A stretch of DNA of 14,842 nt from the NCBI GenBank assembly GCA_013297545.1, contig JAAFHH010000022.1:1-14842 (forward strand). The letters are read 5' to 3'. Each line of letters begins with the position of its first letter. Within the stretch, counting starts at the first letter, position 1. Position numbers and translations under genes: made by a program. Origin of the DNA: Alphaproteobacteria bacterium (lineage in GTDB: Bacteria > Pseudomonadota > Alphaproteobacteria > Elsterales > Elsteraceae). The notes under the pieces were generated by a model that had not been told where the DNA came from, made no database searches, and saw only the letters and a program-made list of their open reading frames with translations. Positions 1-6,955 of this stretch are shown in pieces.

Positions 1-1092
1 ACCGCGACCGGCGTCACCCGCGCGAGCTGCCTCGATGGTGGCGTTGAGGGCGAGCAAGTTGGTCTGCTCAGCGATTTCCGAGATCAGGGATGTGACCTGA
101 TCGATGCGCTGGGAGGCGGCCTGCAGGCCTTGGATGCGGTCCTGCGCGATGGTGGAGGCGGCATCAAGCTCGCCCAGCAGCGTCGCAAGCCCGTTGGTGC
201 GCTCCGAAATCTCCGCGATCGTGGCGGAGAGTTCTTCGGACGCGGCGGCAACCGTGGAGGCGATGTCGGTGCCCTGGTCGGTCAGCACCACGGCTGCGGC
301 CGCCCGGCTGCGGGTCGCTTGCGCGGCATCTGCCACGGTTTGCAGGGCAGGCGGCATGGCGCCCACTTCGGATGCCAAGCCATCGATGCGGGCGACCAGG
401 GAGCCGGAGAACCCTTCACCCAGGCGGGTCAGCGCAGCGCGCCGTTCGGCTTGTGCGGCGGCGGTTTCGGCTTCGCGTTGGCGCACGGCTTCGGCGGCAT
501 CGCGCAAGCCCGCGCGGGCTTGTTCGATCGCGCGGGCGAGGACGGCGATTTCATCCTGCCGGCGCTGCACCGGCAGTGGCTGGTCGGAGGTGAGTGCGTG
601 TACCAACGCGCCAACGGGGCGAATCAGCAGCACCTGCAACACCAGGATCACGGTGGCCGCGAGTGCCAGCGCGATCAGCAGTACCGACAGGCTTTCGCGC
701 AGCAGGAACGCGCGCATTTCGCGCGCGATGTGGTCGGGGTCGACCCACACCGTCGCCTCCTCGGTTACTTTGACGGCTGGCCCGACACGGGCGCCATTGA
801 ACGCTGTACCGCGGCGATCAATCCATTCCGCGCCGCCGAGTTCGGGGAACTGGTGGCGCATGCCTTCGATAAAGCCTTGCACGCCATCGGGCAGGCCGGC
901 TGCGTCGGTTGGCCCGACGCTCTTGAACGCGATCAGCGCGATCTGGCCGTAGATCGAGGCGCGCTCGATCACCCGGGCTTCTTCGGCCCGCCAAGCGAAG
1001 AAGAATACGACAGCCTGCACCGCGAGCACGGCGGCCACCACACCGACGACCAAGCGGGAGGACAGGGAGTGCGCGAACGGCACGGCAGTCAT
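1..1092 (-). CDS. Methyl-accepting chemotaxis protein, C-terminus beyond the window
   Basis: Membrane chemoreceptor that signals to the CheA/CheW array. On the minus strand 364 codons are read without a stop. Seen in order: short cytoplasmic N-terminus; first membrane helix at about residues 14-34 (LVVGVVAAVLAVQAVVFFF); a periplasmic sensor of about 100 residues; second membrane helix at about 133-156; a HAMP-like linker from about 156 (IRPVGALVHAL to DEIAVLARAIEQAR); an alanine-rich coiled coil; and the start of the signalling domain, including SEIAEQTNLLALNATIEAAR, the family hallmark, near 337-357. The tip and distal helix lie beyond base 1. I chose the ATG at 1092 because AAGGAA lies 6 nt upstream; an in-frame ATG at 1122 has no good ribosome site. 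The sensor domain is too divergent to name a ligand. It is divergent from the decarboxylase operon. The family call is firm; a specific gene name is not possible. Confidence 0.95.
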   Translation of the reverse strand, partial: MTAVPFAHSLSSRLVVGVVAAVLAVQAVVFFFAWRAEEARVIERASIYGQIALIAFKSVGPTDAAGLPDGVQGFIEGMRHQFPELGGAEWIDRRGTAFNGARVGPAVKVTEEATVWVDPDHIAREMRAFLLRESLSVLLIALALAATVILVLQVLLIRPVGALVHALTSDQPLPVQRRQDEIAVLARAIEQARAGLRDAAEAVRQREAETAAAQAERRAALTRLGEGFSGSLVARIDGLASEVGAMPPALQTVADAAQATRSRAAAAVVLTDQGTDIASTVAAASEELSATIAEISERTNGLATLLGELDAASTIAQDRIQGLQAASQRIDQVTSLISEIAEQTNLLALNATIEAARAGDAGRG

Positions 1093-1150
1093 GGCGGTTT
1101 CCTTGCGATCTCGACCAGTCATGCTAGTGCGGTCCTTCCAAGCTTCGGGT

Positions 1151-1219
1151 TATCGTCTCGATACCGCCAAGCGCGCGGCGGCCTGCTATCGTGTCGACGC
1201 CGCCACGCGCGTGGCGGCC
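1151..1219. repeat. Tandem 33-bp repeat with palindromic core, likely operator pair
   Basis: Copy 1 is 1151-1183 and copy 2 is 1187-1219, so they start 36 bp apart. They match at 28 of 33 positions by hand count. Each begins TATCGT, carries TCGA, and ends in CCGCCA-N-GCGCG-N-GGCGGCC. In copy 2 the core at 1199-1218 is a perfect 20-bp palindrome (GCCGCCACGCGCGTGGCGGC). Copy 1 carries the same core with two symmetric differences. Copy 1 also opens with TATCG-TCT-CGATA, a short inverted repeat. The pair lies just before the ribosome site of the first decarboxylase gene, in the divergent region shared with the chemoreceptor. The arrangement resembles two binding sites for a dimeric regulator, which is inference; no regulator gene is present in the window. 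Confidence 0.75.
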
Positions 1220-1238
1220 AGTTGCAGGAGTGTGATCC

Positions 1239-1985
1239 ATGAACCGTGATACGATCCTTGGCCTGCCGTCGATGCCGGCGGCAAGCCCCAGCTACCCGCG
1301 CGGACCGTACCGGTTCATCGACCGGGAATATATGATCATCGTTTACGAAAGCGACCCCGCTGCGATCCGTGCGGCCGTGCCCGAGCCGTTGGAGCCCGAT
1401 GGGTCCAACACCGTGCTGTACGAATGGATTCGCATGCCGGACAGCTCGGGCTTTGGCAACTACACCGAAAGCGGCATCGTGATTCCCTGCCGCTGGCAGG
1501 GCGAGACGGTGAATTTCACCGCCCAGATGTACTTGGATGACGAGCCACCGATTTCTGGCGGGCGGGAAATCTGGGGCTTTCCGAAGAAATTCGCCCAGCC
1601 AAAGCTGGAAGTGGCGTCCGACACCCTGACCGGCACCTTGCACTACGCGGGCCAGATGGTCGCCATCGGCACGATGGCGTTCAAGCACGCGACCAGCCCC
1701 GGCGGCGTTGAGGCGATGGCCAAGGGGATGGGCAAAACCCAGATCAACTTGAAGATCATCCCCGATGTCGATGGCAGCCAGAAGATCTGTCAGCTGGTTG
1801 CCTACAACCTGACTGACATCACGATCAAAGGCAGCTGGGTGTCGCCCGCGCGCCTGCACTTGATCCCGCACGTCAATGCGCCGGTCGCAGATTTGCCGCT
1901 GAAGCGGGTGGTGGGTGGCAAGCACTTCATCGCCGACCTCACCCTGCCGCACGGCCGCGTGCTGCACGATTACTTGAAGGGTTAG
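1239..1985 (+). CDS. Acetoacetate decarboxylase family protein, catalytic residues intact
   Basis: Likely a beta-keto acid decarboxylase acting through a lysine Schiff base (acetoacetate to acetone and CO2 in the classical enzyme); cytoplasmic. The 248-residue length matches Clostridium acetobutylicum Adc (about 244). Recalled alignment to that enzyme: Arg29 is kept (DREY), Glu61 corresponds to E62, Glu76 to E77 (YTESG), and the lysine pair Lys115/Lys116 to K116/K117 in GGREIWGFPKKF. The C-terminal LPHGRVLHDYLKG also fits. GGAG about 8-10 nt before the ATG at 1239 supports this start. It is the first gene of a two-gene operon; a related copy begins 4 nt after its stop. The tandem palindromic repeats upstream suggest transcriptional control. 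Related family members use other keto acids or do aldol chemistry, so the substrate is not proven. Confidence 0.9.
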   Translation: MNRDTILGLPSMPAASPSYPRGPYRFIDREYMIIVYESDPAAIRAAVPEPLEPDGSNTVLYEWIRMPDSSGFGNYTESGIVIPCRWQGETVNFTAQMYLDDEPPISGGREIWGFPKKFAQPKLEVASDTLTGTLHYAGQMVAIGTMAFKHATSPGGVEAMAKGMGKTQINLKIIPDVDGSQKICQLVAYNLTDITIKGSWVSPARLHLIPHVNAPVADLPLKRVVGGKHFIADLTLPHGRVLHDYLKG

Positions 1986-1989
1986 CCCC

Positions 1990-2733
1990 ATGACCCCGAC
2001 TGAGATCCGCGATCTGCCCTCGATGCCGCTCGCCTCGCCCACCTACCCGCGCGGGCCCTACCGGTTCACCGACCGGACCTACGTCAACCTGCGCTACCAC
2101 AGCGATCCTGCCGCGATCCGCGCGGCCTTGCCCGAACCGTTGGAGCCGGACGGCGACATCGTCTCCGTCCAATGGCTGGACCTGCCGGACGGCACTGGCT
2201 TTGGCGCCTATGCCGCGACTGTGCAAGCGATCCCGTGCCGGCTGAATGGTCGGCCGCACAGCTTTCTGGTGCAGATGTACGTCGACAACGCACCACCCCT
2301 CGCCGGCGGGCGGGAGATCTGGGGCTACCCGATGAAGTTCGGCCGCCCGGTGGTGAAGGTGGTGGGCGACACGCTGACCGGCACCCTCGACTACGCGGGC
2401 CAGCGCATCGCCACCGGCACCATGGTGTTCAAGCACGAGACGGTGGCGGATCTTGCGGGCTTGCAGGCGGAGCTGTTCGGCCGCACCCAAGTGAACCTGA
2501 AGCTGATCCCCGACGTTGATGGCCGCCCCGCGATCGCGCAATTGGTCGGTGTGCAGTTCCAAGATGTCGTGATCAAGGGCGCTTGGCATGGGGCCGGGCG
2601 GCTCGATCTGATCCCCGCGGTGAACGCGCCGCTGGCGGACTTGCCGGTGCTCGACATGGTCGATGCGCTGCATCTGGTGACGGATCTAACGCTGCCCTAT
2701 GGCATTGTTTTACATGACTATTTGGCGGAGTAG
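1990..2733 (+). CDS. Acetoacetate decarboxylase family paralogue lacking catalytic lysine
   Basis: 247 residues, clearly a duplicate of the preceding gene: 39 of the first 55 residues are identical by hand count. The fold motifs are kept (SPTYPRGPYRF, DPAAIRAALPEPLEPDG, GGREIWGYP, LPYGIVLHDYLAE). The active site is not. At the positions of Clostridium Adc Glu61, Glu76 and Lys115 it has Q61, A76 (YAATVQAIP) and M115 (YPMKF). Arg29 and Lys116 remain. Loss of the Schiff-base lysine should abolish the classical mechanism. It could be a pseudoenzyme, a partner subunit of the first protein, or an enzyme with different chemistry. The ATG at 1990 lies 4 nt after the upstream stop, and GAAGGG at the end of that gene can serve as its ribosome site, so the two are probably co-transcribed. 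The reading frame is intact and codon use is normal, arguing for a selected protein. Confidence 0.88.
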   Translation: MTPTEIRDLPSMPLASPTYPRGPYRFTDRTYVNLRYHSDPAAIRAALPEPLEPDGDIVSVQWLDLPDGTGFGAYAATVQAIPCRLNGRPHSFLVQMYVDNAPPLAGGREIWGYPMKFGRPVVKVVGDTLTGTLDYAGQRIATGTMVFKHETVADLAGLQAELFGRTQVNLKLIPDVDGRPAIAQLVGVQFQDVVIKGAWHGAGRLDLIPAVNAPLADLPVLDMVDALHLVTDLTLPYGIVLHDYLAE

Positions 2734-2738
2734 AGAGG

Positions 2739-2877
2739 TATCCGCTGTAGCGGATATCTGCTAAGACGGATATCCGCCTAAATGTCTTTTGGGAGGCATC
2801 CGTTTTCAAACATATCCGTTGCGGCGGATATGTTTGCGCGCTATATCCGTTTTAGCAGATATCTGCCGAAACGGATA
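2739..2877. repeat. Cluster of TATCCG/CGGATA inverted repeats
   Basis: The gap between the decarboxylase operon and the ATPase operon is filled with related palindromes. (1) 2739-2756: TATCCGC, loop TGTA, GCGGATA, a perfect hairpin. (2) 2767-2776: CGGATATCCG, a perfect palindrome; with 2750-2761 it forms a larger imperfect inverted repeat. (3) 2808-2835: AAACATATCCG, loop TTGCGG, CGGATATGTTT, perfect 11-bp arms. (4) 2844-2877: a 34-bp near-perfect palindrome centred on AGATATCT, 15 of 17 arm positions paired. A half-site CATCCGTTTT lies at 2798. The repeated heptamer with varied spacing suggests multiple operator sites or structured RNA/DNA. The first hairpin follows the decarboxylase stop by 5 nt and may also affect its transcript end, though no T-run follows. 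The gap has no gene. Confidence 0.85.
2819..2847 (+). promoter_or_regulatory. Candidate sigma-70-type promoter for the ATPase operon
   Basis: TTGCGG at 2819-2824 and TATATC at 2842-2847 are separated by exactly 17 bp. They match 3 of 6 and 4 of 6 of the usual -35 and -10 consensus. The -35 box lies in the loop of the 2808-2835 palindrome, and the -10 box overlaps the start of the 2844-2877 palindrome, an arrangement expected if a repeat-binding protein represses the operon. The predicted start (about 2855) gives a leader of about 45 nt before the ATG at 2900. Based on pattern matching only. Confidence 0.3.
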
Positions 2878-2899
2878 CCGTCAGAACGGGAGTGCCCGC

Positions 2900-4138
2900 A
2901 TGAGACCGCCGCTGCGCATGAACCTCGGCAACCCGGTTACGGAAGACGATCGCTTTGATCGGCCAGAGCTGCAGCGAGAACTCTTGAGCACCATCCAACA
3001 CGCCCCTGGTGTTGCGATGTTCGGCCTGCGACGGATCGGTAAATCCAGCCTGCTGCGCTGGGTGGAGCGGGAATTGACCGGCCAGCAGCACACCGTGTTG
3101 CTGATCGATGCCCAGGGCATCCAGTCGCTCGATCAATTGATGGCTGAATTACTCGATCAAATCGCTGCCAAAGCCACCGGCGTGCATCGTGTGCTGTTGG
3201 AAACCTTCAACCAGGGGGCAGGCCTGCCCAAGCGGCTACTGGATGCTTTTGCCAAGGGCAAAGGCGTCACCCTCAAAGGGTCTGAGGGGATTAGCGATTA
3301 TTGGGAGAGTTTTGCCGGCCTGCTGGAGAGCGCCTTCGACCGCCATGACAAGCCAGTGGTGCTGCTGATCGACGAATTGCCGTTCTTCTGCAAACGCCTG
3401 CTCGACAAAACCCCTTCGGAGCGTGAAGCGGCGATCCAATTGCTGGTTACGCTGCGCACCTGGCGGCAAAAAGCCAAGCCGATCAAAATGATCCTAACCG
3501 GGTCGATTGGCCTGCGCGCCCTGCTGCGCCAGCACGGCATCGATCAGTACCATCTGGCGGGGTTGTCGAACTTTGATACTCCGCCGCTGGGTGGCCCGGT
3601 CGCGGTGGGGCTTTTGCACACCGAGGCGCCAGACTTCGTTGATGCCCTGGCGCGCGGCCAGAAGCTGCAGGGCTGGACGCCGGAGCACACGACGGTTCTG
3701 CTGGAGGAGTGCGGGGTTTGGTATCCGCTCGCCCTGCAGCACGCCGTGCACCAGCTGGTTCTAGCCGGCTTGCCAGACCCGCATCACATGCGCGCGGTGT
3801 TCTCCGAACAGGTGCGCGCTATGCTGAATGAGACCTTCCTGGTGCAGTTCGATGCGCGCTGGCGGGTCTACAAGGCCCTCGACACGGTGGAACAGACCGC
3901 GCTGCGCAATCTCTTGGGTGCTACCGTGAAGGCAGCGCAGCCAATTTCGGACCTCGCCCTGGTGAAAGCGATCCGCACGCGGCTGGAGGGGCCGCAGATA
4001 TCGGAGTTGCTGGAAACGCTGCGCGAGGATGGCTTTGTGGCGTGCCGGTTGAACCGAGACCACGAGCGGTTCTGGCACCCCTCTTCCCCGCTGGTGCCGG
4101 TCTGGTGGCAGCGCAGCGGCTTGGGGCGCAAACGATGA
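2900..4138 (+). CDS. P-loop ATPase of the archaeal-ATPase/STAND type, gene 1 of a coupled pair
   Basis: 412-residue ATPase; function not known. Seen: N-terminal strand (NPVTEDDRFDRPEL), Walker A FGLRRIGKSS (K48, S49), Walker B VVLLIDELPF (D158, E159), a sensor-1-like strand MILTGSIG near 197-204, and a C-terminal part (about 320-400) resembling a winged helix, with QISELLETLREDGFV followed by FWHPSSPLVPVWW. This layout is that of the ATPase_2 (PF01637)-like class. The reading frame is open upstream to 2789, but that extension would translate the palindromes; the ATG at 2900 with GGGAG 7 nt before it is preferred. The stop overlaps the next start (ATGA), so the two ATPases are translationally coupled. 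Composition is close to host average. No nuclease, protease or membrane segment was recognised. A signalling or defence role is inferred from context only. Confidence 0.85.
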   Translation: MRPPLRMNLGNPVTEDDRFDRPELQRELLSTIQHAPGVAMFGLRRIGKSSLLRWVERELTGQQHTVLLIDAQGIQSLDQLMAELLDQIAAKATGVHRVLLETFNQGAGLPKRLLDAFAKGKGVTLKGSEGISDYWESFAGLLESAFDRHDKPVVLLIDELPFFCKRLLDKTPSEREAAIQLLVTLRTWRQKAKPIKMILTGSIGLRALLRQHGIDQYHLAGLSNFDTPPLGGPVAVGLLHTEAPDFVDALARGQKLQGWTPEHTTVLLEECGVWYPLALQHAVHQLVLAGLPDPHHMRAVFSEQVRAMLNETFLVQFDARWRVYKALDTVEQTALRNLLGATVKAAQPISDLALVKAIRTRLEGPQISELLETLREDGFVACRLNRDHERFWHPSSPLVPVWWQRSGLGRKR

Positions 4139-6099
4139 ACGGCGCGGTGATCGAAACCTTCAACACCCACCGGATGTCCGAAGCCGCGATCAAGGCCCTG
4201 GACACCGGGCGCGAGGCGGAACAGCAGGCGATCAAGGCGGCGATCGAGCGCAATCTGGATCGCATCGGCTCCACCAGCACACCAGAGCATGTTGCGCTCT
4301 ATGGGCCGCGCGGGTTCGGCAAGTCTTTCATGACCCGGCTGATCGAAATCTGGGCCCAGCAGCATGGGACACGCTTGCGCTATCTGCTGTTGCCGGAAGA
4401 ACAGCACAACCTTGCCCGCAGCCCCGATGCGCTGCTGCGGTACTTCGAACAGCTATTGCTGCACCCGGAAAAAGCCTGGGAGCAGGCAGCGTTCACCTGG
4501 CCGAGCGGCGATGCGAGCGCCCGCTGGTCAGACGCTGTCAAACAGCTGGATGCCGCCATCGATCAAACCTTCCCCGACGGCCAGGGCCTGGTGGTCGCCG
4601 TGGTGGAAAACTTCGACATGCTGTTGCGCGACGTGTTTGGCGAGGCGAGTGCCGAAGAACGCCTGCGCAAATGGATGACGCGCAAAGCCAACCGCATCAT
4701 GCTGTTCGTGACGGCTACGGGCACCGTGGATATCGACTACGACCGCCCACTGTTCCGCGCCTTTACCGACATCCGCTTGCCCGCATGGAGCGAGGCCGAG
4801 TGTCTTGAGTATTTTCATGCCCGGCGAAAACTGGAGGGTAAACCGGAGTTAACGGCTGAGCAGATCGGCCGTGTGCGCGCAATAACCCTGTTCACGGGCG
4901 GAAACCCTCGGATGAGCCAACTGCTCGGCCAGGTACTGGACGACAATGACGCCCTGCGCGCGGCTGAGCTGTTGAACGCGCTCGCAGATAAGTTGGCTGA
5001 TTACTATCGTCGCCGCATTGATGATCTGCCGCAGCTGAGCCGTGGATTGCTGGATGCGCTGATTCGTGGTGGCGAGCCCTGCACCCCAACGGAACTCGCC
5101 AAGCGCGTCGGCACCGAGCAATCCAAGATCGCCCGCCCCTTCGCCCTACTGCGCGATCACGACATCATAGTGGGGCAGCCAGCCACCGGTAGCAGCGAGA
5201 TCCGCTACCGCGTGGCCGACCGCGTGATGGTGCATTTCTACCGCCTCCGGTATGGCGGGGTAGCGCCAGGCGCTATCTCGCTGGCGGCGATAGTGGATTT
5301 TCTTCAGCTATACTTCGATCAAAGCGAACTACTGGAAGAAGCAAAAAAATTTGCAGAAAAAGGGATGCATTTGGAGTCCGAGGCATTTCAAGCTGCATAT
5401 TTTCAATTGTGGGACACCAACACAGAAAAGTCAGAGAAAAAGGCATCATACATCAGAGAAATCCATAAATTATCAAAAATGGAAACAGAAAAACTTCTTG
5501 ACCTTTTCAAAGACCGCATCGCTGCGATCGAAAGCAAAATGAGGATAACAGGAATTTTTAACAAAGAAGCGCATATAATTGACTTGTTCCACCAATTTGC
5601 GGTTATTTTTCAAAGAAAGAGGGACTTTCCAAAATATTTTGCAGTAGCGCAAAGGGAAATTGAATTCCAACTTAGCGTAAAGTCTTTTCACGATGTTCTA
5701 TATTTCTTTTGGATTCGAGACGAGAAAATAAGCCTAGGTCTTGAAGTAGGTTGGAGGCTATCAATATTTCATTCGATAATTAATTCAGTTTTCAGTAAAT
5801 CTACTCCTAAAGAACAAATATACGGATTACTGTTTATTACAGTTCTTGGATTTATTGCAACATCTAACGATTATTTGGAGATATCTAAGGCCGCCGATTT
5901 TTTAAGTGACAAAGAAATTCCAGAGCAACTAAAAAATCTGATGGTGGCTGCGCAAGCGGCACTCTCTGCTGGAAAGACGAGTGAATCGCTTGAGAGAGTG
6001 GATCCAGACTTTGCGAAAGTTCTACGCCTTGTTTGGGATCTGCCGCTCTCTAACATCCAAGGGCGAGAGCGTAGCGGTAAAAGGTTCAGTCGCCGCTAA
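4135..6099 (+). CDS. AAA/ORC-like ATPase with AT-rich C-terminal module, gene 2 of a coupled pair
   Basis: 654 residues; function not known. N-terminal ATPase: Walker A ALYGPRGFGKS (K63, S64); Walker B-like VVAVVENFD (153-161) with E158-N159 in place of the usual DE; sensor-1-like LFVTATGT (190-197); GGNPR at 255-259, reminiscent of sensor 2 in ORC/Cdc6-like ATPases. A winged helix follows at about 315-365 (TPTELAKRVGTEQSKIARPFALLRDHDII, read in segments). From about residue 385 composition changes sharply: 41 of 60 bases are G/C at 4501-4560, but only 24 of 60 at 5341-5400 and 19 of 60 at 5461-5520. This tail (385-654) is mostly helical with many Lys, Phe and Ile, could be a TPR-like superhelix, and matches no domain I recognise. 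The frame stays open across the junction. I chose the ATG at 4135, overlapping the previous stop, over an upstream in-frame extension. Confidence 0.85.
   Translation: MNGAVIETFNTHRMSEAAIKALDTGREAEQQAIKAAIERNLDRIGSTSTPEHVALYGPRGFGKSFMTRLIEIWAQQHGTRLRYLLLPEEQHNLARSPDALLRYFEQLLLHPEKAWEQAAFTWPSGDASARWSDAVKQLDAAIDQTFPDGQGLVVAVVENFDMLLRDVFGEASAEERLRKWMTRKANRIMLFVTATGTVDIDYDRPLFRAFTDIRLPAWSEAECLEYFHARRKLEGKPELTAEQIGRVRAITLFTGGNPRMSQLLGQVLDDNDALRAAELLNALADKLADYYRRRIDDLPQLSRGLLDALIRGGEPCTPTELAKRVGTEQSKIARPFALLRDHDIIVGQPATGSSEIRYRVADRVMVHFYRLRYGGVAPGAISLAAIVDFLQLYFDQSELLEEAKKFAEKGMHLESEAFQAAYFQLWDTNTEKSEKKASYIREIHKLSKMETEKLLDLFKDRIAAIESKMRITGIFNKEAHIIDLFHQFAVIFQRKRDFPKYFAVAQREIEFQLSVKSFHDVLYFFWIRDEKISLGLEVGWRLSIFHSIINSVFSKSTPKEQIYGLLFITVLGFIATSNDYLEISKAADFLSDKEIPEQLKNLMVAAQAALSAGKTSESLERVDPDFAKVLRLVWDLPLSNIQGRERSGKRFSRR
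5261..5293. repeat. Short inverted repeats at the composition break
   Basis: TAGCGC (5261-5266) and GCGCTA (5270-5275) form a 6-bp inverted repeat with a 3-nt spacer. CTATC (5273-5277) and GATAG (5289-5293) form a second that overlaps it. They sit at the point where the ATPase gene changes from GC-rich to AT-rich sequence. They may mark a recombination joint, but palindromes this short also arise by chance in coding DNA. Confidence 0.35.
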
Positions 6100-6102
6100 C
6101 CC

Positions 6103-6924
6103 TCACCGAACCCCCCGAAAGCACCCGATCGTATACGGATACTCCAGCGTGAACCGGTAGTGGTACATCTCCAATACCCGCCCCTCCACGCGTACCGGCC
6201 CCACCCGCCCATGGCACGCATCCAAGTCCGCGTTCACGATCGCCCGCCCATCGGCCTCGTACGGCCCCAAAATCGGGAACCCATCGAGCATCCACCCGAC
6301 CGGCGCATCGACCGGATGGCCCGCCGGTGCGATACACGGCGACCAGTCGTGGTAGTGGTAGTTGCCCTGGCGCTGCGGGTGGCCGTTGCAGCGGTCGAGG
6401 ATCTCGTAGGCCGGCGCGTCCCGGCCCATGGCATCGAAGGCGTTGAAAATCCACACGCCGGAGATCGCGATGCCAACCGGCCCCATCGGCACGCAAGTCG
6501 GGGTCGCGGCCAGCCGCGGCTCGGCGGGCAGGCGCAGCAGCACGGATTGGGCTTGGATGCGGTTGGGGTTGCGGTCGTAGCTGTGGGCGGTGGAGCCGGG
6601 GGGGATTGGAAAGATCCCGGTCGTGTGGCTCGGCAGCGCGTTGCCTTGGATCAGGCGCGTTGCCCCTTCAACGCGGATTTCGATCTTGGCGTCTGGCCAA
6701 GACACGGCCCCTTCAACCTCCGGCTTTTCGCCGGGGTACCACATGCCGTCGCGAATCCACCCACCCACCCGGTGCGCCCCGCCGCCGCCAAAGCGGGTGG
6801 TGCAGGCAAACACCTTGCCGGCTTCCGGTCCGGTCGAGATCCGGCTGTCGCCCAGCGGCAATGGCTCGTGGGCCAGCGCCGGTGTGGTGATCAGACACGC
6901 GACGAGCGCGATCGCAGAACGCAT
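6103..6924 (-). CDS. Secreted YHYH-domain protein
   Basis: 273 residues with a Sec signal peptide (MRSAIALVACLITTPALA, cleavage expected after residue 18), so it acts in the periplasm or outside. The C-terminal half carries the YHYH-family signature GNYHYHDWSPC (YHYH at 189-192), then GWMLDGFPILGPYE (210-223) and a second MYHYRFTLEYPYTIGCFRG (253-271). Six cysteines (41, 144, 179, 197, 237, 268) could form disulphides. The histidine-rich motif suggests metal binding, but the family's activity is not established. I chose the ATG at 6924 because GGAGGG is 5 nt upstream and it begins the signal peptide; an extension to 6990 would overlap the upstream gene. It starts 31 nt after the flippase stop and is probably in the same operon. 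Its stop is 3 bp from that of the convergent ATPase. Confidence 0.85.
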   Translation of the reverse strand: MRSAIALVACLITTPALAHEPLPLGDSRISTGPEAGKVFACTTRFGGGGAHRVGGWIRDGMWYPGEKPEVEGAVSWPDAKIEIRVEGATRLIQGNALPSHTTGIFPIPPGSTAHSYDRNPNRIQAQSVLLRLPAEPRLAATPTCVPMGPVGIAISGVWIFNAFDAMGRDAPAYEILDRCNGHPQRQGNYHYHDWSPCIAPAGHPVDAPVGWMLDGFPILGPYEADGRAIVNADLDACHGRVGPVRVEGRVLEMYHYRFTLEYPYTIGCFRGVR

Positions 6925-6955
6925 AGATCCCTCCGGCAGCGGTCGCGGCTGCGAC

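Noticed and set aside
104..1242. Long plus-strand open frames over the chemoreceptor region
   Set aside because: They are shadows of the minus-strand chemoreceptor, whose translation gives recognisable membrane helices, HAMP linker and signalling motif; the plus-strand translations are low-complexity and unlike any family.
2739..2877. CRISPR array
   Set aside because: The repeats are short, palindromic and irregularly spaced, with no constant repeat-spacer unit and no cas genes.
2789..2899. N-terminal extension of the first ATPase starting at TTG 2789
   Set aside because: It would translate the palindromic repeats, has no better ribosome site, and the ATG at 2900 has a well-placed GGGAG.
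5290..6099. Possible nuclease motifs (ESK as PD-(D/E)xK, or a HEPN R-x4-H) in the AT-rich tail of the second ATPase
   Set aside because: ESK at 466-468 lies in a helical, charged stretch without the needed preceding acidic residue on a strand, and no R-x4-H motif in HEPN context was found.
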